The notes under the pieces were generated by a model that was not told the DNA's origin, made no database searches, and saw only the letters and a program-made list of their open reading frames with translations. A program made the position numbers and the translations under genes. 64,000 nt of DNA from DAOMFB01 sp963721385. GTDB taxonomy: Bacteria > Acidobacteriota > Thermoanaerobaculia > UBA5066. Below, in pieces: positions 51,441-59,628 of the stretch (position 1 is its first letter; each line of letters begins with the position of its first letter). The stretch lies in the NCBI GenBank assembly GCA_963721385.1, contig CAVRJB010000016.1:1-64000 (forward strand). The letters run 5' to 3'.

Positions 51441-53127
51441 CGGCCGGGGAGACGCCCGCGTCCCTGAGGAAGCCGGCGACCGCGGCGGCCCGGTCGCGGT
51501 TCGCGCGGTAGCTCGCGACGTCGGGCGCCTTCTCCGCGGCCTTCGCGAACGCCTCGACGGCTTCGGCGGGCTTTCCGCTCTCGGCAAGGGCGACGCCGGC
51601 CTCGTTCCAGAGCTCGGCGGCTCCCAGCTGCTTCGCCCGCGCGAGGGTCTCGCCGGCCTCCTTGAGCTGGCCCGACAGGCGCTGCGCCCGCGCGAGGGCG
51701 AGGACGGCGGAGACGTTGTCGGGCGAGAGGAGGACGGCCTTCTGGAGCGGATCGATCGCCCTGGCCGGGCTCTGCCTCTGGATCTCGAGCGTTCCGAGCC
51801 CCACCAGGGCCGGAACGTAGTTCGGGTCGCTCCGCAGCGCCTCCCCGTACTCCCGCTCGGCCTCGCGCAGGAGGCCCCGGCGGCGCGAGACGGCGGCGAG
51901 GTTGGCGTGGGCTATCTCGCTTTCGGGCTGGGCAACCGTCGCCTTCATGAGCGGCTCGAGCGCCGCCTCGACCTTGTCCGCGGCGAGGAGGACGCCGGCG
52001 TACTCGGTCAGGATGGCTGCGTCCTTCGAGAGGATCTCGGTGGCGACCGCGTAGACCTGCGCCCCCCTCTCGAGGTCGCCCTCGCGGCGGACCTTCCGCC
52101 CGAGCGCGACGAACTTCTCGCGGTTCTCCGGGTTCACCTCGGTCGCGCGCCGAAGGTAGGTGAGGGCGGCCGTCCAGTCCTTCTCGGCGAGAGTGAAGTC
52201 GTAGAGGTCGAGGAGCGTCGCCTCGTTCCGCTCGTTGTACTTGAGCGACTGCTTGAGGTGCGCTTCACCGAGCGCCTTGTCCCCGCGGAGGAGGTACGCC
52301 TCGCCGAGGATCCGGTAGGCCTCGCTCGAGGACGGCTCGATCTCGAGCTGGCGGTTCGCGGCCGCCTGCGCATTCGCCGAGTCGCCGCGCACGAGCGCCG
52401 CGCGCCCGAGCACAAGGTAGTCGATCCCCGACCTCGGGAGAGGTGCGGCCGCCGGCGCCGCGGACGCCGCCGATCCCGAGGCGACGGCCGAAGCCGTGGG
52501 GACGACCCCCGGCGAGGAGCCGGCCGCCGGAGCCGGGGATTTCGCCTCGAGGCCGGCGCTCGCCCGGACCCGGCCCGCTTCGGCGAACTTCCCCTGGCGC
52601 TCGAGCGCCGTCGCGAGGAGCTCCGCGCCCTCGCGTCCCAGCCTGTCGCGCGGGACGTTGTATGTCAGGTCGTGGACGACCTCCTCGACCTGGCCGTCCT
52701 TCAGCCGCTCCCTTGCCATCCGGAGCGTCTCGGCGATGTCGACGGGCGGGGGCGCCGCGGCGCGGGCCGAGGCGCGCACCTCGTCGACCAGCCGCATGAA
52801 CTCGGGGGAGAAGAACTCCGGGATGACCTCGAGATCGGGAGTCCCGCCGAACGCCGCGGCGAGGGCCTCGCGTGCGTCCTTCGGCGCCCGGGCGTTGAAG
52901 TGGGACCAGGCCTCCTGGACGCGCATCCGGGCGCGGCGAGGTCCGTCGGCGGCGGCGTCGGCGGCGCGCTCGAACTTCAGGGCCGCCTGCTTGAAGCGCC
53001 CCTGGTTGAAGTCCTTGCGGGCCTCCCGCTCGAACGACTCGGAGGCTTCCTGTGCCGCGCCGGCACGCGGAAGAAGCGCCAGAACGAGCACGGCAAGCGC
53101 CACCCCGCGCGAGAGACGACGGAACAC
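51430..53127 (-). CDS. Exported TPR-repeat protein
   Basis: A 565-residue protein with a signal peptide (GVALAVLVLALLPRAGAAQ). The N-terminal ~190 residues are helical with one TPR-like unit (EREARKDFNQGRFKQAALKF). An Ala/Pro/Ser-rich linker covers about 195-235. The rest is about eight tetratricopeptide repeats, for example AYRILGEAYLLRGDKALGEA, LLDLYDFTLAEKDWTAALTY and ALVGLGTLEIQRQSPARAID. It is probably a periplasmic or envelope scaffold, with the partner unknown. GTG 53127 has TAGAAT six bases upstream. The kinase gene lies upstream on the same strand, with 37 bases between its stop and this start. Confidence 0.85.
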   Translation of the reverse strand: MFRRLSRGVALAVLVLALLPRAGAAQEASESFEREARKDFNQGRFKQAALKFERAADAAADGPRRARMRVQEAWSHFNARAPKDAREALAAAFGGTPDLEVIPEFFSPEFMRLVDEVRASARAAAPPPVDIAETLRMARERLKDGQVEEVVHDLTYNVPRDRLGREGAELLATALERQGKFAEAGRVRASAGLEAKSPAPAAGSSPGVVPTASAVASGSAASAAPAAAPLPRSGIDYLVLGRAALVRGDSANAQAAANRQLEIEPSSSEAYRILGEAYLLRGDKALGEAHLKQSLKYNERNEATLLDLYDFTLAEKDWTAALTYLRRATEVNPENREKFVALGRKVRREGDLERGAQVYAVATEILSKDAAILTEYAGVLLAADKVEAALEPLMKATVAQPESEIAHANLAAVSRRRGLLREAEREYGEALRSDPNYVPALVGLGTLEIQRQSPARAIDPLQKAVLLSPDNVSAVLALARAQRLSGQLKEAGETLARAKQLGAAELWNEAGVALAESGKPAEAVEAFAKAAEKAPDVASYRANRDRAAAVAGFLRDAGVSPAAPR

Positions 53128-53133
53128 CCGGGA

Positions 53134-53139
53134 ATTCTA
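53134..53139 (-). promoter_or_regulatory. -10-like TAGAAT of the TPR gene
   Basis: On the minus strand TAGAAT ends six bases (TCCCGG) before the GTG at 53127. No Shine-Dalgarno sequence is present. Confidence 0.45.
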
Positions 53140-53164
53140 GCGGGAGCGACGGAGGGGCGACGAT

Positions 53165-54877
53165 TCAGAGCGATTTCCGGAGCGGGACGACGACGCGGAC
53201 GAGGTCGCCCTCCCGGACTTCGGACTCCTGCCGCACCGTCTCGTAGCCGGGGAGCGAGACCTCGACCTCGTGCCGTCCGACCGCGAGCGCTTTTTTGAGG
53301 CGCGTGGACCCGGCCGGCTCGCCGTCGATCCGGACCTCGGCGCCCGGCGGGTCCGAGCTGACCTCGAGGAAGCCCCACGCCGGGAAGTTCACGCGCACGA
53401 TCGGGGGTGGCATTCCCGCCTTCACCTCGAACCGCTCCTCCTTTTTCCGGAAGTTCGGGAGGTCGAAAACCGCGACGTACCGGCCGGGCTTGAGGGAGAC
53501 GCGGACCGGGGCCGGGAGGCCGGAGTACTTCTTCCCGCCGACGACAAGCTGTGCCGGCTGGTTCGACTCGAAGGTGACGGCGACCGGCGTGTCGGGCTCC
53601 TTCACCTCGGGAGCCGGCGGAACCGGCGTCGGGACGGCGACCGTGGGCTCCGCGTCCGCCGGCGTGGCCGAAGTCGACGCGGCGGGTTCCGGCGACGGCG
53701 CGGCGGCGGGCGTCGGGAGCGCCGGCGTCGGCTCGGGCCGAGGGCTTTCGGCCAGGCGTGCGCCGCGCAGGGTGACGAACGCGCCCGCCGCGACGACGAC
53801 CGCGGCGATGAGGCCGAGAGCGATCTTCCAACCCGCCCCGCCCTTCTTCGGCGCCGGGGGGAGTGCGCCGGGGCCGGTCTCGCCGCTTCGGAGCCGGACC
53901 TCTGCGACGGCGCCCGTGGGCGGCTGAGACGGGCGCGCCGGCACGGCGGCGGGTGGCGGCATCGAACCGGAGGAGGGCCGCGAGAGGCCCCTCGACGGGG
54001 TCGCGACTGTTTTCTCGCTGTCGGAGACCGGGTGGATCGCCGTCGGCTTCGTGATCGACTCGACCGGGGCGCTGCGGAGCGACGCGGCGAGGTCCGCTTT
54101 CAAATCGGCGCACGAGGCATACCGGAGGGTCCGGTCCTTCTCGAGCGCCTTCCCGATCGCCGTCTCCAGCGTGCGCGGAATCGCGGGGTCGATCTCGCCG
54201 GGGCGCGGCGGGATCTCGTTCATGATCCTGTAGAGGACCGTCGAGATGTGGTCGCCCGAGAACGGCTTCTGCCCGGTCAGGAGCTCGTAGGCGAGGACGC
54301 CCAGGGAGAAGATGTCGGTGCGCGCGTCGAGCGTCTCCCCGCGGATCTGCTCGGGCGCGAGGTACGACGCGGTGCCGAGCGTGATGCCGGTCTGGGTCAG
54401 CGTCGACGGAGAGACCATCGACTTCGCGATGCCGAAGTCCATGATCTTGACCGAGCCGTCGTCGAGGATCCGGATGTTCGACGGCTTGATGTCGCGGTGG
54501 ATGATCCCGGCCGCGTGGGCGTAGCCGAGGCCCTCGCAGATGTCGACGAGGATGTCGACCTTGCTCTGCAGGGACATCACGGCCCGCTTCTTGATGACCT
54601 TGTCGAGGTCGTCGCCGGTCAGGAACTCCTGCACGATGTAGGGAGTGCCGTCGTCCGTGACGCCGAAATCGTAGATCGTCGTGACGTTCGGGTGGTGGAG
54701 GTTGCCGGCGAACTCCGCCTCGCGGAAAAAGCGCTTCCGGATCTCCTCCTCGTCGCTCTGACAGGTCTTGATCGCGACGCTCCGCTTGATGAACGGATCC
54801 CGGCCCTTGTAGACGGTGCCGAAGCCGCCGACTCCGATCTTCTCGACGATCTGGTATTTGCCGACCTGCGTCAGCAT
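53165..54877 (-). CDS. Hanks-type Ser/Thr protein kinase with membrane anchor and PEGA domain
   Basis: A 570-residue receptor-like kinase. The kinase domain (about 8-280) has the G-loop KIGVGGFGTVYKG, Lys37 in VAIK, HRDIKPSN at about 127-134, DFG at 147-149 and ASYLAPEQIRGE. All catalytic residues are present. A Pro/Ser-rich linker precedes one membrane helix (KIALGLIAAVVVAAGAFVTL, about 365). A Pro/Ala stalk follows, then a C-terminal PEGA-type domain (LEVSSDPPGAEVRIDGEPAG). The PEGA half lies outside the membrane and may sense the envelope. ATG 54877 has TACGCT 11 bases upstream. It is divergent from the lipoprotein gene across 41 bases. Confidence 0.94.
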   Translation of the reverse strand: MLTQVGKYQIVEKIGVGGFGTVYKGRDPFIKRSVAIKTCQSDEEEIRKRFFREAEFAGNLHHPNVTTIYDFGVTDDGTPYIVQEFLTGDDLDKVIKKRAVMSLQSKVDILVDICEGLGYAHAAGIIHRDIKPSNIRILDDGSVKIMDFGIAKSMVSPSTLTQTGITLGTASYLAPEQIRGETLDARTDIFSLGVLAYELLTGQKPFSGDHISTVLYRIMNEIPPRPGEIDPAIPRTLETAIGKALEKDRTLRYASCADLKADLAASLRSAPVESITKPTAIHPVSDSEKTVATPSRGLSRPSSGSMPPPAAVPARPSQPPTGAVAEVRLRSGETGPGALPPAPKKGGAGWKIALGLIAAVVVAAGAFVTLRGARLAESPRPEPTPALPTPAAAPSPEPAASTSATPADAEPTVAVPTPVPPAPEVKEPDTPVAVTFESNQPAQLVVGGKKYSGLPAPVRVSLKPGRYVAVFDLPNFRKKEERFEVKAGMPPPIVRVNFPAWGFLEVSSDPPGAEVRIDGEPAGSTRLKKALAVGRHEVEVSLPGYETVRQESEVREGDLVRVVVPLRKSL

Positions 54878-54888
54878 GATGTCGAAAA

Positions 54889-54894
54889 AGCGTA
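54889..54894 (-). promoter_or_regulatory. -10-like TACGCT of the kinase gene
   Basis: On the minus strand TACGCT ends 11 bases before the ATG at 54877, within a 41-base divergent intergenic region. Confidence 0.35.
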
Positions 54895-54906
54895 CCACGC
54901 GTCCGC

Positions 54907-54912
54907 TATCAT
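54907..54912 (+). promoter_or_regulatory. -10-like TATCAT of the lipoprotein-hydrolase pair
   Basis: TATCAT ends six bases (CGCGGC) before the GTG at 54919 and there is no Shine-Dalgarno sequence. Confidence 0.5.
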
Positions 54913-54918
54913 CGCGGC

Positions 54919-55596
54919 GTGCTCCGGCGGCCCGTCGCGCGTCCCGCCCTCGTGGCGTTTCTCGTCCTCGCGGCAGGGTGCCGGCGCGACGCAGCGCCGA
55001 TTCCGGCCGCCGGCGAGTCTCCCGCGCCACGGCCGACCGCGGCGCCCCGGCCCGTCTACAAGGCGCCGTCCGACGGAAGGCTGTCGCACGCGCAGGTGGA
55101 GGCTTACCTGGGCGTCCTCGAGAAGCTGAAGCGCGACGAATCGCGGACGGCGGCCGGCGCCCACCTGGCGCCCGGCGACCCGCTCGATCTCGTCCCCCCG
55201 GATGCCGCGGTCGCGAAGGCGCGGGGCCTCAACCTCGCCGAGTACGCTTGGGTGAAGGAGCGCGTGCTCGAAGCCGAGGCCGCGATGCTGAACGAGAGGC
55301 TGCTCGCCGACCACCTGTCGCTTCTCGAGAGGACGCTCGCCGACCTCAAGGCGCGGCGCCAGGCGGCGCCGGACGAGGGTTCGCGAAAACTCCTCGCGGA
55401 GCAGATCGCCAACTTCGCGGCCGAGGCCGACCGGACTCGCCGTGAGGCGCGCGAGAAGGAGGCCGACGCCGTGCGCGCCAACATGAAGACGATCGAGGCC
55501 TTCCGCGCGCGCCTGGAGGCCGCGGGCGACGTTCTCGACCATCCGCTGCCCGCTTTCCGCCGCCCGTCGCCCGCGCCGGCGCCCGCCCCGCGATGA
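54919..55596 (+). CDS. Lipoprotein of unknown function with coiled-coil region
   Basis: A 225-residue protein with a lipoprotein signal (ALVAFLVLAAGC, Cys21). A Pro/Ala-rich stretch (25-45) is followed by helical, charged sequence with heptad character (ERVLEAEAAMLNERLLADHL, NFAAEADRTRREAREKEADA). The C-terminus is Pro/Ala-rich again. I do not recognise the family. The GTG start is in leaderless configuration, and the last four bases overlap the serine hydrolase gene (ATGA), so the two are coupled. The divergent neighbour is the PEGA kinase. Confidence 0.8.
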   Translation: MLRRPVARPALVAFLVLAAGCRRDAAPIPAAGESPAPRPTAAPRPVYKAPSDGRLSHAQVEAYLGVLEKLKRDESRTAAGAHLAPGDPLDLVPPDAAVAKARGLNLAEYAWVKERVLEAEAAMLNERLLADHLSLLERTLADLKARRQAAPDEGSRKLLAEQIANFAAEADRTRREAREKEADAVRANMKTIEAFRARLEAAGDVLDHPLPAFRRPSPAPAPAPR

Positions 55597-56699
55597 CGCG
55601 TCCGGACGAGCTCCAGGCCCTCCTCGAGGAGGGCGTGGAGCGCGGGCGCTTCGCCGGTGTCTGCGCCCTCGTGACCTCCGGCGAAAGCGTTCTGGCCGAA
55701 GCCGCCGCCGGGGAGGCGGGCGTGGAACCGGCTGCCGTCCGCGCGGCGGCGAGCCCGGAGACGCTCTGGGACCTCGCCTCCCTGACGAAGCCGCTCGCCG
55801 GGGCGGCGCTCGTCCTCGCGCTGGCTGACGACCGCCTCCTCTCGATCGACGACGAGATCGGGCGATTCGACGACCTCTTCCGGAAGGAGAAGTTCCGCGG
55901 CGTGACGCTCCGGCGGCTCCTCACGCACACGGGAGGCCTCGCCGCGTGGGCGCCGCTCTACGTGAAGGGCGAGGGGAGGGCGGCATACCGCAAGGCGCTC
56001 GCCGAGCTCGATCCCGAGGGGCCTCCCGGCGCGCGCGTCGTCTACTCCTGTCCGGGGTTCCTCATCCTGTCGAACGTCGTGGAGAGCGCCGCTCAGGCGC
56101 CTCTCGACGCTCTCTTCGCGGAACGAATCACGGGTCCGCTCGGCCTCTCGGCGGAGCTCCTCTTCTCACCGTCGGGTGCCGCCCGTGGCCGGGCCGCGGG
56201 AGGGGAGCGCGACGACGCGACCGAACGCCGGAAGACGGCCGAGCTCGGCGTTTCGTGGTCGGGCTTCCGGACGGGCGTCGTGAACGGCGAGGTGAACGAC
56301 GGGAACGCCCTCCGCCGCGGGAACGGGGTGGCGCTGAACGCGGGGCTTTTCGGCACGGCGCGGGCGGTCGCGGCGCTCGCTCGTGCGTGGCTCGTCCACG
56401 ACCCCCGCCTTCTCCGGGAAGGGTCGATCGCCGAGGCGAGCCGGAATCAGACTCCCGGGCTGAACGAGGATCGGGGCCTCGGCTGGGCCTTCGCGCGGAC
56501 GACGGAGAGCGCGGGCGCCGCGCTTCCGGACGACGCGTTCGGGCACACCGGCTTCACCGGGAGCTCCCTCTTCGTCGATCCTGTCGCCCGGCGCATCTAC
56601 GTCCTCCTCGCGAACCGCCTCCACCCGGACGCCCGGAGCGCCGAGGAGATGATCGCGTTCCGCCGCCGGTTTCACGACCTCGCGGCCGCGCTCGGCTGA
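55593..56699 (+). CDS. Serine hydrolase, beta-lactamase class C / esterase family
   Basis: A 368-residue penicillin-binding-protein-like hydrolase. The S-x-x-K motif is in LWDLASLTKPLAGAAL, the Tyr motif in RVVYSCPGFLILSN and the third motif as H-T-G in AFGHTGFTGSSLFVDP. LRRLLTHTGGLAAWAPLY is typical of the esterase/AmpC-like branch. No signal peptide is visible, so it may be cytoplasmic, unlike true beta-lactamases. An esterase or peptidase role is more likely than antibiotic resistance. It overlaps the upstream lipoprotein gene and converges with the SpeE-like gene. Confidence 0.88.
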   Translation: MTRPDELQALLEEGVERGRFAGVCALVTSGESVLAEAAAGEAGVEPAAVRAAASPETLWDLASLTKPLAGAALVLALADDRLLSIDDEIGRFDDLFRKEKFRGVTLRRLLTHTGGLAAWAPLYVKGEGRAAYRKALAELDPEGPPGARVVYSCPGFLILSNVVESAAQAPLDALFAERITGPLGLSAELLFSPSGAARGRAAGGERDDATERRKTAELGVSWSGFRTGVVNGEVNDGNALRRGNGVALNAGLFGTARAVAALARAWLVHDPRLLREGSIAEASRNQTPGLNEDRGLGWAFARTTESAGAALPDDAFGHTGFTGSSLFVDPVARRIYVLLANRLHPDARSAEEMIAFRRRFHDLAAALG

Positions 56700-56705
56700 C
56701 GCGTC

Positions 56706-58799
56706 TCACCAGACGAGGATTTGGAAGAGATTGCTGAAGTCGTCGGTGAAGAGGGCGATCTTCCGGCCCTCGTCCGTGAGCGGCTTCGCCGCCTTCGCGA
56801 TCCCGTCTCGCTCGAGGACCGCCGGATTCCGTGTGAGGAGCACCCAGACGCTTCGGCTCGCCGCAGGCCCCTCCGGGTTCGTGTCGAGGAGCGCGGCGGC
56901 CAGCCCGAAGCGGTCGGCGACGCGCCGAAGGACCGGCTCGAGGACGAGGTGGCGGTTCGAGATGTGGACCGCGAGGATCGAATCGGCGTCCCGGAGATGG
57001 CCGAGCCAGGTCGTGAACGCCTCGGCCGTCAGGAGGTGGATCGGGATCGCGTCGCTCGTGAAGGCGTCGAGGACCAGGATGTCGAAGCGCTGCGCCTCGC
57101 CGCGTGCGAGCTCGCGCTCGAGCGAGAGTCGGGCGTCTCCTTCGACGATCTCCACGGCCGCCAGGCTGTCCTCGAGATAGGTGAACCGCGGTTCCGGTCC
57201 CTTCGAAAGGGCGATCACGTCGGGGTTGATCTCGTAGAAGCGGACGACGTCGCCGGCCCAGCCGTAGGCCGCCATCGTCCCGACGCCGAGGCCGACGACG
57301 CCGATCCGGAACCCGGCCGGGCCGCGCCGCGGATGGAAGCGGACCGCGAGGCCGACGCCGCTTTCCTCGTTGTAGTAGGTGGTCGGGATGGCTTTCTTCG
57401 CGGGCGAGACGTACTGGAAGCCGTGGCGGATCCGGCCGTGCGTCAGGGCCCGGAGGTGCCACGCCGCGTCTTCCGGAAGCTCTTCCTTGATCCGAAGCAC
57501 GCCGTAGAAGTTCCGGACGCTCGCCGCGGCGTCGTCGACGGTGTCGCGGATCTGGAGGCCGAGGGTGACGACGAGCCCCCCGAGAGCTGCAAGTCCCGCG
57601 AGCTTCGCGAAGAGATGGCGCCGGACGAAAGAGCCCTCCTCGCGTCCGAGGACGACGAGGAGCATGAGCGCCGTCAGGACGAGGCTGAGCTGGTACTCCC
57701 AATAGCCGTGGAAGAGGACGGGGGCGACGAGGCTGGCGAAGACGCCCCCGAGTGCACCGCCGCCGGCGATCAGAAGGTAGAAGGTCGTGAGATGCCGCGG
57801 CGAGGGCCGGAGGCGGTAGAGCTCGCCGTGGCAGACGAGGCAGCCGGCGAAGAGAGCGGCGGAGAGCGCGCCGAGCTGGGCCGACATGGCGATCGTCGCC
57901 CCCTTGAAGAGGACGTAGCAGACGGGGGGCAGGGAAGCGACGAAGAACAGGGAGGCGATCGGCCGCCACGGAACCCGCGTCAGCTCGAAGGTGAGAACGA
58001 ACGAAAGGAGGTAGAGCGCAAGCGGCAGGATCCAGAGGAACGGAAAGACCGCGATCTCCTGGCACATCTGGCTCGTCGTGGCGAGGAGGAGGAGGGATCC
58101 GCAGAAAGCGAGGGCCGCCCAGAGGAGCCTCGCGCCGCGGGATGGCGCGGGAACGTCATCGGCGTTCGGGGATTCTGTCGCCGCACCGGCGTCGCCCCCG
58201 GCCTGCCGCCTCGCCGCCGCGCCCGCGCCGAGCACGAAGAGGAGGTAAGCGCCCGACCAGGCCCAGGCCTGTGTCTTGAGCGAGAAGTTCGGCTCGAAGA
58301 CGAACGGATAGGCGACGAGGGCGAGGAGCGACCCGAGGTTCGACAGGGCATAGAGGCGCCAGATCCGCTCCGGGTCCGCGAGCCGTGAAAGCCAGGCCTG
58401 GACGAGCGGCCCGGTCGACGCGAGGAGGAAGTAGGGGAGGCCGGCCGTCAGCGAGAGGAGCCCGAGGATCCGGAGAACGGGCCACGCGCTGCCCATGGGC
58501 TTCCATCCGGCCGGCGGGGCGAGCGGGACGCCCGAGGAGAGCGCGGACGCGGCGAGAACCGCGACGGCGAGACCGAGGAGGGTGAGGTGTATCCGCTTCT
58601 GCCCGCGCGGCGGAAAGCGCCGGACGAGGACGTCGGCGTAGGCGTAGCCGCCGAAGAGAAGGAGCTGGAAGAAGAGCATGCAGGTGGTCCAGACGGCGGG
58701 GGTGCCGCCGAACCACGGCAGGACGAAGCGCGCGACGAGCGGCTGGAGCTGAAAGAGGAGGAACGCGGAGAGGAAGATCGTCGCGGCGAAAAGGGGCAT
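56706..58799 (-). CDS. Polytopic membrane protein fused to a spermidine-synthase-like methyltransferase-fold domain
   Basis: A 697-residue protein. The first ~430 residues contain many membrane helices (LFAATIFLSAFLLFQLQPLV, LLWAALAFCGSLLLLATTSQ). The C-terminal ~220 residues form a Rossmann-like SpeE domain: FRIGVVGLGVGTMAAYGWAG, VVRFYEINPDVIALSK and ILVLDAFTSDAIPIHLLTAE. True spermidine synthases have G-G-G-D-G where this has G-L-G-V-G, so aminopropyl transfer is doubtful. Such fusions are common in environmental bacteria and have no firm function. ATG 58799 is chosen because membrane sequence starts at once and TATCGT lies ten bases upstream. Confidence 0.85.
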   Translation of the reverse strand: MPLFAATIFLSAFLLFQLQPLVARFVLPWFGGTPAVWTTCMLFFQLLLFGGYAYADVLVRRFPPRGQKRIHLTLLGLAVAVLAASALSSGVPLAPPAGWKPMGSAWPVLRILGLLSLTAGLPYFLLASTGPLVQAWLSRLADPERIWRLYALSNLGSLLALVAYPFVFEPNFSLKTQAWAWSGAYLLFVLGAGAAARRQAGGDAGAATESPNADDVPAPSRGARLLWAALAFCGSLLLLATTSQMCQEIAVFPFLWILPLALYLLSFVLTFELTRVPWRPIASLFFVASLPPVCYVLFKGATIAMSAQLGALSAALFAGCLVCHGELYRLRPSPRHLTTFYLLIAGGGALGGVFASLVAPVLFHGYWEYQLSLVLTALMLLVVLGREEGSFVRRHLFAKLAGLAALGGLVVTLGLQIRDTVDDAAASVRNFYGVLRIKEELPEDAAWHLRALTHGRIRHGFQYVSPAKKAIPTTYYNEESGVGLAVRFHPRRGPAGFRIGVVGLGVGTMAAYGWAGDVVRFYEINPDVIALSKGPEPRFTYLEDSLAAVEIVEGDARLSLERELARGEAQRFDILVLDAFTSDAIPIHLLTAEAFTTWLGHLRDADSILAVHISNRHLVLEPVLRRVADRFGLAAALLDTNPEGPAASRSVWVLLTRNPAVLERDGIAKAAKPLTDEGRKIALFTDDFSNLFQILVW

Positions 58800-58809
58800 C
58801 GGCCCGGCT

Positions 58810-58815
58810 ACGATA
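58810..58815 (-). promoter_or_regulatory. -10-like TATCGT of the SpeE-like gene
   Basis: On the minus strand TATCGT ends ten bases before the ATG at 58799. The divergent esterase gene has its own box at 58841. Confidence 0.4.
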
Positions 58816-58840
58816 CAGGCGCCGGGCAGGCTCGCGGTAG

Positions 58841-58846
58841 TAGACT
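58841..58846 (+). promoter_or_regulatory. -10-like TAGACT of the esterase gene
   Basis: TAGACT ends eight bases (GCCCGCGC) before the GTG at 58855. There is no Shine-Dalgarno sequence. Confidence 0.45.
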
Positions 58847-58854
58847 GCCCGCGC

Positions 58855-59613
58855 GTGGAGCCGCTCGACCCCTCGATTCCGCGGAAAGTCGACGGGTGGA
58901 CCAGCTCGGTGCTCGGCCGGCCGATGCCGATCGCGAGCTGGGGATCGGCCGGGCGCGCACTCCTCCTCTTCCCGACGGCGGCCGGGGACTTCCTCGAGGT
59001 CGAGCGGTTCGACCTCGTGAAGTCCGTCGAGCCGTTCCTCGCCCAGGGAAAGGTCCGTCTCTTCTCGATCGACTCGATCAACTCCATGGCCTGGCTCGAC
59101 GCGTCGCTGCCGGTCGCCGAGCAGGCGAAGCGGCAGGCGCTGTACGCACAGTACGTCGAGCAGGAGGTCGTCCCCTACGTCCGCTCCGAGTGCCAGGACC
59201 CCGACCTTCGGATCGCGACGGCGGGAGCGAGCTTCGGCGCCTTCCACGCCGCGAACACGATCTTCCGGCGCCCCGACCTCTTCGACACGCTGATCGCGAT
59301 GAGCGGCTTCTACGACCTCGCGCCCGACTACCTGCGCGGCTACAGCGACGACGACTGCTACTACAACAACCCGGTCTGGTACCTGCCGCGACTGACGGGG
59401 AAGTACCTCGACCTCCTCCGCGACGCCTGCTCGATCAACATCGTGACGGGGCAGGGCGCGTGGGAGACGCCGGACGCCTCGTTCCACCTGTCGTCGATCC
59501 TGAGCTCGCTCGGCATTCCGCACACGCTCGACCTCTGGGGCTACGACGTGAACCACGACTGGCCCTGGTGGCGGAAAATGCTTCCCAACTACCTCGAGAA
59601 GCTGGGCTGGTAG
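58855..59613 (+). CDS. Esterase-like alpha/beta hydrolase (COG4947-like)
   Basis: A 252-residue hydrolase without a signal peptide. The nucleophile elbow is IATAGASFGAFHAANTIF. SIDSINSMAWLDASLPVAEQ lies in the N-terminal part, and the likely catalytic His is in GYDVNHDWPWWRKMLPNYL. MSGFYDLAPDYLRGYSDDDC is typical of this esterase/acyltransferase-like group. The substrate is unknown. The GTG start is in leaderless configuration. It is convergent with the M16 pair at its 3' end. Confidence 0.85.
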   Translation: MEPLDPSIPRKVDGWTSSVLGRPMPIASWGSAGRALLLFPTAAGDFLEVERFDLVKSVEPFLAQGKVRLFSIDSINSMAWLDASLPVAEQAKRQALYAQYVEQEVVPYVRSECQDPDLRIATAGASFGAFHAANTIFRRPDLFDTLIAMSGFYDLAPDYLRGYSDDDCYYNNPVWYLPRLTGKYLDLLRDACSINIVTGQGAWETPDASFHLSSILSSLGIPHTLDLWGYDVNHDWPWWRKMLPNYLEKLGW

Positions 59614-59628
59614 CGGGCAGCCGGCGAT

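Noticed and set aside
53270..55129. A 619-residue frame antisense to the kinase
   Set aside because: Its composition is that of a mirror frame, and the kinase on the other strand has all catalytic motifs.
55593..56699. Antibiotic-resistance class C beta-lactamase
   Set aside because: It has no signal peptide, H-T-G instead of K-T-G, and closer resemblance to the esterase-type members of the family.
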